This document shows, piece by piece, positions 1-7,117 of a stretch of 22,046 bases of DNA. The notes beneath the pieces are model-generated. The model was given only the letters and a program-made list of their open reading frames with translations, was not told the origin of the DNA and did no database searches. The number at the start of each line of letters is the position of its first letter. Position 1 is the stretch's first letter. The stretch is from UBA1081 sp964495345 (GTDB lineage: Bacteria; Bacillota; Clostridia; Oscillospirales; Acutalibacteraceae): assembly GCA_964495345.1 (NCBI GenBank), contig CAZBVV010000023.1:1-22046 (forward strand), written 5' to 3'. Both the position numbers and the translations under genes were made by a program.

Positions 1-240
1 TGCTGTGCATCATCCGTTAAGTAACCATATTTGTCAGTATCTGCTGTGTGCCATTGTTTTTAATAATGCCTTTTTAGTTTCCTTATCGGAAGCTAAAACC
101 CTTGACATAAATGCACTCTTTGCATCGTTGTAATCTCTCAACGCTCTTTTACCGATTACGGTTGATGTATCAAATTGCACTTCACGGTTAATAACACTTA
201 ATGTGTTCTCTGTGAACAGGGAGAGTATATCTTCTGCATT
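1..240 (-). pseudogene. Frameshifted remnant of an unrecognised minus-strand gene
   Basis: Read on the minus strand from 240, a frame encodes about 68 residues, including the segments FTENTLSVINREVQFDTS and DYNDAKSAFMSRVLASDKE, and then stops at TGA (36-34). From about position 57 the neighbouring frame continues with plausible protein (KQWHTADTDKYGYLTDDAQ) to the window edge. Removing one base from the A-run (T5 on the plus strand, 57-61) would join the two parts. A TAA lies directly upstream of the first readable codon, and no start codon with a ribosome binding site is visible, so the 5' part is missing too. The family is not recognised. This is either a decayed gene, perhaps from a mobile element, or a true fragment plus a homopolymer sequencing error. 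Confidence 0.45.
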
Positions 241-347
241 TTATTCCTGAATCAACAATGAAAAACAAAGCGAAAAAAAGGAAAAAACTTGAATATTCGA
301 GGAAAGAATGAACATTATGTTAAGCAACAGAACAGACTATTTGACTG
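241..347. other. Intergenic region without visible gene
   Basis: This is an AT-rich stretch between the minus-strand remnant and the ATP synthase promoter. It has several A-runs, including one around 270-287, but no open frame with a ribosome binding site and no convincing hairpin. Nothing else is supported here. Confidence 0.5.
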
Positions 348-376
348 TTGACATAAAGGATGTATGGAGATATAAT
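348..376 (+). promoter_or_regulatory. Sigma-A type promoter of the ATP synthase operon
   Basis: A -35 box TTGACA (348-353) and a -10 box TATAAT (371-376) are separated by exactly 17 bp, which matches the vegetative sigma factor consensus. Transcription should start near 383, about 30 bases before the atpI start at 414. The first ATG of the long frame (360) lies inside this promoter, which supports the downstream start. Confidence 0.85.
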
Positions 377-413
377 ATATACAATTAATATTTTAAAATT
401 AAGGACAAATAAA

Positions 414-791
414 ATGAAAAAAATTGACTCCGCCGTAAAAAAAGAAACGCTTTATATATTAATCTGGGTGCTTATTCTCAGTGCAGTTATGCAAGCAGTT
501 TTTTTGATTATCGGCAAATGGGATTATACTGTTTTGCTTGGTAATTTATTGTCAGCCGTTGCTGCTGTGGGTAACTTTTTTTTAATGGGACTCAGCGTGC
601 AGAGTGCTGTTTCAAAAGATGAAAATGATGCAAAAAATACCATGAAAGCTTCTCAGTCATTGAGAAACTTAGGTTTGTTTGTAATCGTAGCAATCGGTGT
701 TGTTACTCCTTGCTTTAACACTTGGACAAGTATTATCCCGATACTTTTTCCCCGAATTGCTATGATATTCCGCACTAAGTTCAATAAATAA
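414..791 (+). CDS. atpI: ATP synthase subunit I (AtpI-like assembly protein)
   Basis: This is a small membrane protein of 125 residues with about four hydrophobic segments (near residues 12-32, 37-61, 83-102 and 105-120) and a basic N-terminus (MKKIDSAVKK). It lies directly before atpB, the usual place of the ATP synthase subunit I gene. In studied systems AtpI-type proteins help assemble the c-ring or supply Mg2+; that role is taken from the family and not visible here. The segment LLGNLLSAVAAVGNFFLMG fits the clostridial form. The start at 414 is chosen because AAGGA lies at 401-405, and because the earlier ATG at 360 falls inside the operon promoter. Sequence similarity within this family is weak, so the call leans on position and topology. 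Confidence 0.8.
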   Translation: MKKIDSAVKKETLYILIWVLILSAVMQAVFLIIGKWDYTVLLGNLLSAVAAVGNFFLMGLSVQSAVSKDENDAKNTMKASQSLRNLGLFVIVAIGVVTPCFNTWTSIIPILFPRIAMIFRTKFNK

Positions 792-823
792 AGTTTTGAT
801 GTTCTCAGGGAGGTGAATGTTGA

Positions 824-1735
824 ATGAATAAAAAAAGCCGTCTGTTTATGACGGTTGATATTCTTTATATTTTGCTTGCAGTTCTTCCCATAGCAGCAGG
901 AATTATTATAAAAGTGTTGACAAATGCACCCTCAGACGGGATTGAAATCACGGGAGCACAAATATATTTTATTGTTCCCATGCCTTTTCAGGATTTACCC
1001 ATAACAGAATCACAGGTGAATTCATTACTTGTTGTGTTGTCTGTTTTCGGACTTTGTCTGTTTCTTACTCACGGAATAAAAGCAAAAGCTGATACGAAAC
1101 GGCAATATATCGCAGAGTGGATAGTGGAAAAGGTTGAAGGGCTTGTAACCGAGAATATGGGTGAGTATTTTGCAGGTTTTGCTCCGTTTATAGCTGCAAT
1201 AATTGCATTATCCGCATTATCAAGTTTGCTTGCGTTGTTCGGTCTTTACGCTCCTACGGGAGATATGAATATTGTTGCAGGTTGGGCAATTCTTGTATTC
1301 GTCCTGATAACCTATTACAAGTTAAAGGCGGGTCCTCTTGTATATGCAAAAAGTTTTGCACAGCCCGTTGCTTTTCTTTTACCTATCAACATTATAAGCG
1401 AGGTCGCAACACCCATCTCAATGGCTTTCCGTCATTACGGTAATGTGCTTTCGGGTGCTGTTATTTCGGTGCTTATAGGTGCAGGTTTACAGGGACTTTC
1501 ATCAATGGTTCTTGGTTGGTTACCGGGCTTTCTTGCTGATATTCCGTTCTTACAGATAGGTATTCCCGCAGTATTTTCAATTTATTTCGATGTTTTCAGC
1601 GGATGTTTACAGGCATACATTTTTGCGATGCTTACAATGATGTATGTGGGCGGCGGATTCCCTGCTGATGAATACGAAAAACGCAAAGCAAAAAAAGAAA
1701 ATAAAAAAAATAAAAAAGTTATTATTAATCAATAA
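824..1735 (+). CDS. atpB: F-type ATP synthase subunit a
   Basis: This is the membrane stator subunit of FO that forms the two ion half-channels against the c-ring. It has 303 residues and several transmembrane helices. The essential arginine is Arg203 in AFRHYGNVLSG, the equivalent of the RLFGN motif seen in many homologues; here Leu-Phe is replaced by His-Tyr. Glu193 lies in the same helix (INIISEVATP). The GDMNIVAGWAILVF segment (146-159) matches the conserved helix that usually reads ADLN-T. An insert near residues 33-62 (TNAPSDGIEITG onward) probably faces outside. The C-terminus is an unusual Lys/Asn-rich tail (residues 285-300). The start at 824 follows AGGGAGGTGA (808-817). It is the second gene of the operon, 32 bases after atpI. 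Confidence 0.95.
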   Translation: MNKKSRLFMTVDILYILLAVLPIAAGIIIKVLTNAPSDGIEITGAQIYFIVPMPFQDLPITESQVNSLLVVLSVFGLCLFLTHGIKAKADTKRQYIAEWIVEKVEGLVTENMGEYFAGFAPFIAAIIALSALSSLLALFGLYAPTGDMNIVAGWAILVFVLITYYKLKAGPLVYAKSFAQPVAFLLPINIISEVATPISMAFRHYGNVLSGAVISVLIGAGLQGLSSMVLGWLPGFLADIPFLQIGIPAVFSIYFDVFSGCLQAYIFAMLTMMYVGGGFPADEYEKRKAKKENKKNKKVIINQ

Positions 1736-1750
1736 TCGGAGGTTATTAAA

Positions 1751-2035
1751 ATGATTGAAATCGCAGTAGGTATTATTTTAGGTTGTTGTGCACTTGGTGC
1801 AGGTGTGGCTATGATAGCAGGTATCGGCCCCGGTATCGGTGAGGGTAACGCAGTTGCAAGTGCTTGTGAAGCTATTGCCCGTCAGCCCGAAGCAAAGGGT
1901 AGTGTTACAAGTACAATGCTTATGGGTTGTGCTATTGCAGAAACAACAGGTCTTTATGCACTTGTTATTGCAATTCTTCTTATCTTTGTTGCACCTAATA
2001 TGCTTGTTGATATTCTTATGAGCGTTGTAGGTTAA
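1751..2035 (+). CDS. atpE: F-type ATP synthase subunit c, probable Na+-binding type
   Basis: This rotor-ring protein of 94 residues has two transmembrane helices joined by the polar loop ARQPEAKG (43-50). The first helix carries the glycine-rich packing motif GAGVAMIAGIGPGIGEG (16-32). The ion-binding carboxylate is Glu64 in AIAETTGLY. Relative to Ilyobacter tartaricus subunit c, the Na+ ligands Glu65, Ser66, Thr67 and Tyr70 correspond to Glu64, Thr65, Thr66 and Tyr69. The Gln32 position is Glu31, giving a second carboxylate like that described for the Fusobacterium nucleatum rotor. Na+ coupling is therefore likely but inferred. The start follows GGAGG (1738-1742) with 8 bases of spacing. The gene sits 15 bases after atpB and 13 before atpF. 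Confidence 0.95.
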   Translation: MIEIAVGIILGCCALGAGVAMIAGIGPGIGEGNAVASACEAIARQPEAKGSVTSTMLMGCAIAETTGLYALVIAILLIFVAPNMLVDILMSVVG

Positions 2036-2048
2036 GAGGTGACTTGTA

Positions 2049-2564
2049 ATGCAATCATTGGAAGTCATATCTATCAACTTTTGGCAGATGCTGATTTCGC
2101 TTATAAACCTTGTTATACTGTTTACCGTTTTAAAGAGGTTTCTGTTCAAACCTGTAAAAAAGGTTCTTGAGAGCCGTCAATCAGCTCTTGATGAGCAGTA
2201 TGCCGAGGCTGAAAAAGCCAGACAGGATGCCCTTGCCGATAAAGAGGCGTGGATGCAGAAAATAGTAATGGCAGATGATGAGGCTGAAGCTATTATTCGT
2301 GCTGCTGCCGTTAATGCGGATAACCGAGGTAATAAAATAATTGCCGATGCAAGAATAAAAGCAGAGGGCATTATCCGTCAGGCTGAGAATGACGCTGAGC
2401 TTGAAAAACGTAAGGCTCAGACTGAAATTAAGCATGAAATTGTTTCTGTTTCTGCCGCGTTGACAGAAAAAATGATTGGTCGTGAAATCAGCATTGAAGA
2501 CCATCGTTCATTGATAGACTCTTTTTTAGAAGATATAGGTGATGTTGATGGCGGAAATGAGTAA
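2049..2564 (+). CDS. atpF: F-type ATP synthase subunit b
   Basis: This peripheral stalk subunit of 171 residues has one N-terminal transmembrane helix (about residues 10-31, NFWQMLISLINLVILF) followed by KRFLFKPVKKVLESR and a long charged helix rich in Ala, Glu, Lys and Arg (about 40-150) expected to form the dimeric stalk. The stalk contacts delta and alpha and stops the F1 head from turning. The length is normal for a bacterial b subunit. The start at 2049 follows AGAGGTGA (2035-2042), which overlaps the end of atpE. The 3' end overlaps the start of atpH by 17 bases, which suggests translational coupling. A single b gene implies a b2 homodimer. Confidence 0.95.
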   Translation: MQSLEVISINFWQMLISLINLVILFTVLKRFLFKPVKKVLESRQSALDEQYAEAEKARQDALADKEAWMQKIVMADDEAEAIIRAAAVNADNRGNKIIADARIKAEGIIRQAENDAELEKRKAQTEIKHEIVSVSAALTEKMIGREISIEDHRSLIDSFLEDIGDVDGGNE

Positions 2565-3078
2565 GGAATACGGTACGGCGTTGTTCATGCTCGCTTGCGA
2601 AGAAGGTAAGACAGAAGAATATTGTTCCTCGCTTGATATCGTTGCCAATGTTTTAAGTGAAAACGAAGAGTATGTAACATTTCTTACCTCACCCAATATC
2701 CCGGTTGCGGAGCGTGTGGCGGCGATTGAGCAGGCGTTTGCAGATTTTGTGCCTGAGCATATAGTGTCATTTTTGCAGCTTCTTTGTGAAAGAAGTCGTA
2801 TAGGCGGCTTTAGTGAATGTGTAAAAGAGTATAAAATTTTACTTGACGCTTCAAAACATACGTCTGTTGCAAAGGTTACAAGTTCTGTACCCTTGACTAA
2901 GGAAGAAACAGTGCGTTTAAAAGAGAAGCTTGAAAAAATCAGCGGCAATTCTGTTATATTGGATTGCCGTACAGATGAATCGCTGATAGGTGGTATCGTG
3001 GTTGAAATTGATGGTAAGGTCATCGACGGAAGTCTTCGCCGCCGCTTACATGAAGTAAAGGAAGTGATGTTTAAGTGA
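2548..3078 (+). CDS. atpH: F-type ATP synthase subunit delta
   Basis: This subunit (176 residues from the chosen start) links the peripheral stalk to the top of F1 (OSCP homologue). An N-terminal helical domain (about 1-105, with EYVTFLTSPNIPVAERVAAI) is followed by the typical C-terminal part, ending in ESLIGGIVVEIDGKVIDGS and RRRLHEVKEVMF. Several starts are possible: GTG 2539, ATG 2542, ATG 2548 and ATG 2557. ATG 2548 is preferred because AGGTGA (2537-2542) is spaced 5 bases before it; 2557 (MSKEYG) is the main alternative. The gene overlaps atpF upstream and ends in a GTGA overlap with atpA. Confidence 0.93.
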   Translation: MAEMSKEYGTALFMLACEEGKTEEYCSSLDIVANVLSENEEYVTFLTSPNIPVAERVAAIEQAFADFVPEHIVSFLQLLCERSRIGGFSECVKEYKILLDASKHTSVAKVTSSVPLTKEETVRLKEKLEKISGNSVILDCRTDESLIGGIVVEIDGKVIDGSLRRRLHEVKEVMFK

Positions 3079-4568
3079 GTGGAAAACCCCATGAAATCAG
3101 CACGATTATAAAAGAACAAATTAAAAATTATAAATCCCGTATAGAAATGAGGGAAACAGGTACGGTCATCCTTGTAGGTGACGGTATTGCTCGTGTTTAC
3201 GGTCTGCGTGAATGTATGGCAAGTGAATTGCTTGAATTTGAGGACGGCAGTTTCGGTCTTGCACAGAATCTTGAAGACGAAACTGTTTCCGTAGCACTCC
3301 TTTCAGATAATAACAACATCCGTGAGGGTACAACCGTACGCAGAACGGGTAATGTTTTGTCCGTTCCCGTAGGTGAGGCACTCCTTGGCAGAGTAGTAGG
3401 TGCATTGGGCAATCCTATCGACGGAAAAGGTCCTGTTGAAACCACATTGACAAGACCTGTTGAGTCCGAAGCCCCCGGAATTATTGAAAGAAAAGGTGTT
3501 TCCGTTCCTTTGCAGACGGGTATAAAGGCTATCGACAGCATGATTCCCATCGGCAGAGGTCAGCGTGAGCTTATCATCGGTGACAGACAGACAGGTAAAA
3601 CTGAAATTGCCATTGATACAATTATAAATCAAAAAAATACAGGTGTTATATGCATCTATGTTGCTATCGGTCAGAAGAGTACGTCTGTCGTTCAGCTTGC
3701 TAATGAGCTTGCAAGGAACGGTGCGATGGAATACACGATAATAGTTTCCGCATCTGCATCCGAATCTGCACCTTTGCAGTATGTTGCTCCCTATTCAGGC
3801 TGTGCCATGGCTGAATATTTCCGTGAACAGGGTAAAGACGTGCTTATTATTTATGATGACCTTTCAAAGCACGCAGTAGCTTATAGAGCTCTTTCTCTGC
3901 TTATCCGCAGACCTCCGGGACGTGAGGCGTTCCCCGGTGATGTTTTCTATCTTCATTCCCGTCTGCTTGAGCGTGCCGCTTGTGTGGCTGACGAATACGG
4001 CGGAGGTTCAATCACCGCATTACCTATTATCGAAACACAGGCAGGTGATGTGTCCGCTTACATTCCTACAAACGTTATATCTATTACAGACGGTCAGATA
4101 TTCCTTGAAACAGAGCTTTTCCACGCAGGTATTATGCCTGCAATCAATCCGGGTATTTCGGTCAGCCGAGTAGGCGGTTCAGCACAGCTCAAAGCTATGA
4201 AAAAAGTTTCAGGTGAGCTTAAATTGCTTTATTCTCAGTACAGAGAATTGCAGGCTTTTGCACAGTTCGGCAGTGACCTTGATGCAGATACAAAAGCAAG
4301 ACTTGCTTTAGGTGAAAGAATTGTTGAGGTGCTTAAACAAGGCAGAAATAACCCCATACGTGTAGGATGTCAGGTTGCTGTTGTGTATGCTGTTATCAAT
4401 GGTTGGCTTGATAATGTTGCCGTTGATAAGGTTAAAGATTACGAGTATAAATTATATGAAAAGTTGGAGAATGAGTACGGTGCTCTGCTCGAACGTATTG
4501 AAAGCGGTTCATGGGAAGAATCGGATATTGAGGAGCTTAAAAAGGCTCTCTCCGCTATGCAGAGGTGA
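3075..4568 (+). CDS. atpA: F-type ATP synthase subunit alpha
   Basis: This is the non-catalytic nucleotide-binding subunit of the F1 head, 497 residues. The Walker A loop is GDRQTGKT (169-176), with the Gln typical of alpha. The Walker B region is LIIYDDLSKHA (257-267). The arginine finger that completes the catalytic site on beta is Arg365 in GISVSRVGGSAQ. N-terminal beta-barrel and C-terminal helical domains are present (LALGERIVEVLKQ near 410-422). Translation begins at GTG 3075, which overlaps the atpH stop codon in GTGA; AAGGAAG (3058-3064) serves as ribosome binding site. All key residues are intact. Confidence 0.97.
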   Translation: MSGKPHEISTIIKEQIKNYKSRIEMRETGTVILVGDGIARVYGLRECMASELLEFEDGSFGLAQNLEDETVSVALLSDNNNIREGTTVRRTGNVLSVPVGEALLGRVVGALGNPIDGKGPVETTLTRPVESEAPGIIERKGVSVPLQTGIKAIDSMIPIGRGQRELIIGDRQTGKTEIAIDTIINQKNTGVICIYVAIGQKSTSVVQLANELARNGAMEYTIIVSASASESAPLQYVAPYSGCAMAEYFREQGKDVLIIYDDLSKHAVAYRALSLLIRRPPGREAFPGDVFYLHSRLLERAACVADEYGGGSITALPIIETQAGDVSAYIPTNVISITDGQIFLETELFHAGIMPAINPGISVSRVGGSAQLKAMKKVSGELKLLYSQYRELQAFAQFGSDLDADTKARLALGERIVEVLKQGRNNPIRVGCQVAVVYAVINGWLDNVAVDKVKDYEYKLYEKLENEYGALLERIESGSWEESDIEELKKALSAMQR

Positions 4569-4573
4569 GGCAG

Positions 4574-5377
4574 ATGGGTGCTGATATAAAAAGTCTGCGT
4601 ACCCGCATAAAAAGCGTAGACTCAACTCTTCATCTTACTAAGGCTATGGGGCTTGTTGCTTCCTCAAAAATCCGCAGAGCTACCGAGGCTATGGTAAAAA
4701 GCCGTGATTATTCCGATTCTTTGATTACTCTTATGAATCAGCTTATCGGTTGCCCTGACTGCAAAAACAGTCCTTATATGGCAAAGCGAGATACAGGCAG
4801 AACAAGAATTATCGTTATTGCAGGTGACAGAGGTCTTGCAGGCGGATATAACTCCAATGTTTTCCGATTCTGTAAAGATTATAGGGATGCAGAATTCATC
4901 CCTATCGGTAAAAGAGCCTGTGAACGCTTTGAAAAGCCTTATAATTCTGCAGAAGCGTTTTCTTCAGCCGATGCTGTGGAATTGGCTGAAAAGCTTTGTA
5001 ACGACTATGCGAACGCTGAATATGACAAGCTCGGTATCATAAGTACAAAATATATTTCCATCATGTCACAGGAACCGCAGATTCATTGGATTTTTCCCCT
5101 TGAACGGGATGAAGATTCAGTTGTAAAAAGCATGGTTTTTGAGCCTGATGAAGAAACAATACTCAATGTTGCCGTAAAAGAGTATGTTGTAGGTCGTATT
5201 GTTGCGGCAGTCCGTGAAAGCTTTGCAAGTGAAGTTGCCGCCCGAAGATGTGCTATGGATTCTGCAGGTAAGAACGCACAGCAGATGATTGATGATTTAC
5301 AGCTTGAGTATAACCGTGCAAGACAAGGTGCAATAACTCAGGAGCTTACCGAAATAGTTGCAGGTAGCGGCACGTAA
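4574..5377 (+). CDS. atpG: F-type ATP synthase subunit gamma
   Basis: This is the central rotating shaft of F1. The N-terminal helix IKSVDSTLHLTKAMGLVASS (12-31) and the C-terminal segment NRARQGAITQELTEIVAG are the conserved family ends that form the coiled coil inside the alpha3beta3 ring. AGDRGLAGGYNSN (83-95) is the conserved strand-turn of the Rossmann-like middle domain. At 267 residues it is slightly shorter than the usual 280-290. Cys60 and Cys63 form a CPDC motif (4751-4762), unusual in this subunit to my knowledge. ATG 4574 is preferred over GTG 4565 because AGAGGTGA (4561-4568), at the end of atpA, sits 5 bases before it and because the protein then begins MGADIKSLRTRI, as in homologues. 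Confidence 0.95.
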   Translation: MGADIKSLRTRIKSVDSTLHLTKAMGLVASSKIRRATEAMVKSRDYSDSLITLMNQLIGCPDCKNSPYMAKRDTGRTRIIVIAGDRGLAGGYNSNVFRFCKDYRDAEFIPIGKRACERFEKPYNSAEAFSSADAVELAEKLCNDYANAEYDKLGIISTKYISIMSQEPQIHWIFPLERDEDSVVKSMVFEPDEETILNVAVKEYVVGRIVAAVRESFASEVAARRCAMDSAGKNAQQMIDDLQLEYNRARQGAITQELTEIVAGSGT

Positions 5378-5389
5378 GGAGGAATATTA

Positions 5390-6790
5390 ATGTCAGATAA
5401 AATTGTAGGCAGCGTTTCTCAGGTTATGGGGCCTGTTGTTGACGTTCGTTTTGAAGAAGGAAAGTTGCCTGCTATATATAACGCTTTAACAATTCAAAAA
5501 GGCGAAAAAACTCTTACAGTTGAGGTTGCTCAACACATCGGTGACAATACTGCCAGATGTATTGCTATGGCTTCAACGGACGGACTAAAAAGAGGTACTC
5601 CCGTTACAGATACAGGCGGTGCAATCAGCGTGCCCGTAGGTCGTGAAACGTTGGGCAGAATATTTAATGTTTTAGGTGATACGGTAGATAACAAACCTGC
5701 TCCCGAAACACAGGAAAAATGGAATATACATCGTTCTGCACCCGAATATGACGAACTTTCCACCTCAACGGAAATTCTTGAAACAGGCATCAAGGTTATA
5801 GATCTTATCTGTCCTTATTCAAAGGGCGGTAAAATCGGTCTTTTTGGCGGTGCAGGTGTCGGTAAAACAGTTCTTATAATGGAGCTTATTAACAATATCG
5901 CCAAAGAACACGGCGGTCTTTCCGTTTTTACGGGAGTAGGAGAGCGTACCCGTGAGGGTAACGACCTCTATAATGAAATGACCGAATCGGGCGTTTTAAG
6001 TAATACCACTCTTGTTTACGGACAGATGAACGAGCCACCCGGAGCAAGAATGAGGGTTGCTCTTTCAGGTCTTACTATGGCTGAATACTTCCGTGATAAG
6101 GAAGGTCAGGATGTTCTTCTGTTTATTGATAACATCTTCCGTTTTACACAGGCAGGTTCAGAGGTTTCTGCACTTTTGGGCAGAATGCCCTCAGCAGTTG
6201 GTTATCAGCCTACTCTTGCTAACGAAATGGGTGCTTTGCAAGAGCGTATAACATCCACAAAAAAAGGCTCTATCACATCAATACAGGCTGTTTATGTTCC
6301 CGCCGATGATCTTACAGACCCGGCTCCCGCAACAACGTTTGCTCACCTTGATGCAACTACTGTTTTGTCAAGAACTATTGCTTCACAGGGTATTTATCCT
6401 GCCGTTGACCCTCTTGAATCAACAAGCCGTATCCTTTCTCCCGACATTCTCGGGCAGGAGCATTATACCGTTGCAAGAGAGGTACAGCGTATATTACAGC
6501 GTTATCAGGAGCTTATGGATATTATCGCAATCATGGGTATGGATGAGCTTTCAGACGATGATAAGCTCCTTGTTCAAAGAGCGAGAAAGATTCAGCGTTT
6601 CCTTTCACAGCCGTTCCATGTTTCCGAAAAGTTTACGGGTATTGAGGGTACTTATGTTCCTCTTAAAGAAACAATCAGAGGCTTTAAGGAAATTATAGAG
6701 GGCAAACACGATAATCTTCCCGAATCCGCATTCCTCTTTGTCGGCACTATCGAAGAAGCTGTTGAAAAAGCAAAGAAGGTATCAATATGA
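5390..6790 (+). CDS. atpD: F-type ATP synthase subunit beta
   Basis: This is the catalytic subunit of F1, 466 residues. Walker A is GGAGVGKT (153-160), with Lys159 and Thr160 binding phosphate and Mg2+. The catalytic glutamate is Glu185 in GVGERTREG. Walker B ends at Asp247 (DVLLFIDNIF). The family signature PAVDPLESTSR is at 338-348 and the lever region that drives gamma reads DELSDDD (385-391), a variant of DELSEED. The start follows AAGGAGG (5376-5382), the best ribosome binding site in the operon, fitting the need for three copies per complex. The 3' end overlaps atpC in ATGA. Confidence 0.98.
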   Translation: MSDKIVGSVSQVMGPVVDVRFEEGKLPAIYNALTIQKGEKTLTVEVAQHIGDNTARCIAMASTDGLKRGTPVTDTGGAISVPVGRETLGRIFNVLGDTVDNKPAPETQEKWNIHRSAPEYDELSTSTEILETGIKVIDLICPYSKGGKIGLFGGAGVGKTVLIMELINNIAKEHGGLSVFTGVGERTREGNDLYNEMTESGVLSNTTLVYGQMNEPPGARMRVALSGLTMAEYFRDKEGQDVLLFIDNIFRFTQAGSEVSALLGRMPSAVGYQPTLANEMGALQERITSTKKGSITSIQAVYVPADDLTDPAPATTFAHLDATTVLSRTIASQGIYPAVDPLESTSRILSPDILGQEHYTVAREVQRILQRYQELMDIIAIMGMDELSDDDKLLVQRARKIQRFLSQPFHVSEKFTGIEGTYVPLKETIRGFKEIIEGKHDNLPESAFLFVGTIEEAVEKAKKVSI

Positions 6791-7044
6791 ACACATTTCA
6801 CTTGATTGTGTCCTCACCTGACGGTCATCTTTTTAACGGTGACGCAGTTAAAATTACTTTACGCGGTGCAGAGGGTGATTTGGCTGTAATGGCAGGGCAT
6901 ATACCTTTTGTTACCTCAGTTCAGACCTGTGACTGCAAAATAGAATTTGATGACGGAACTGAAAAAATCGGTCATCTTGACGGCGGATTGTTAACCGTTT
7001 CATCGGAAGATGTAACATTACTTTCAGGAAGTTTTTGTTGGTAA
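6787..7044 (+). CDS. atpC: F-type ATP synthase subunit epsilon, short form without C-terminal helices
   Basis: This protein of 85 residues matches only the N-terminal beta-sandwich of epsilon: FHLIVSSPDGHLFNGD (4-19), EGDLAVMAGHIPFVTS (29-44) and HLDGGLLTVSSEDVTLLSG (63-81). The usual subunit is about 130-140 residues, with a C-terminal two-helix domain that can extend along gamma and inhibit ATP hydrolysis. Here the frame ends at TAA (7042-7044) right after the sandwich, and a hairpin follows within ten bases, so the missing part is not encoded in another frame downstream. The start overlaps the atpD stop in ATGA. The sandwich alone should still bind gamma and the c-ring. Confidence 0.93.
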   Translation: MNTFHLIVSSPDGHLFNGDAVKITLRGAEGDLAVMAGHIPFVTSVQTCDCKIEFDDGTEKIGHLDGGLLTVSSEDVTLLSGSFCW

Positions 7045-7051
7045 TTATAAT

Positions 7052-7083
7052 GCTCCCTGAAAAAAGGGAGCGTTTCTTGCTTA
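7052..7083 (+). terminator. Likely terminator of the ATP synthase operon
   Basis: GCTCCCT (7052-7058) and AGGGAGC (7065-7071) form a 7-bp GC-rich stem around a six-base A-rich loop, eight bases after the atpC stop. The following bases (GTTTCTTGCTT) are T-rich but do not form a clean run, so termination may be partial and some transcripts may continue into the hydrolase gene. Confidence 0.65.
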
Positions 7084-7117
7084 AAATAAAGATATGCTTC
7101 AATTCGGAGGGAATTAT

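Noticed and set aside
360..413. Longer atpI reading frame starting at ATG 360
   Set aside because: The start lies inside the -35 to -10 region of the operon promoter and has no ribosome binding site, whereas 414 has AAGGA at good spacing.
1778..2149. A Cys/Thr-rich 123-codon frame antisense to atpE that looks like a cysteine-rich protein
   Set aside because: The Cys and Thr residues are the reverse complement of Ala and Gly codons in the c subunit; there is no independent support.
2526..3119. A 197-codon open frame antisense to atpH
   Set aside because: It lies opposite a conserved ATP synthase gene and shows the Ser/Thr-rich composition of a shadow frame.
4565..4573. GTG 4565 as the start of atpG, overlapping atpA
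   Set aside because: ATG 4574 has better spacing to AGAGGTGA and gives the N-terminus typical of gamma subunits.
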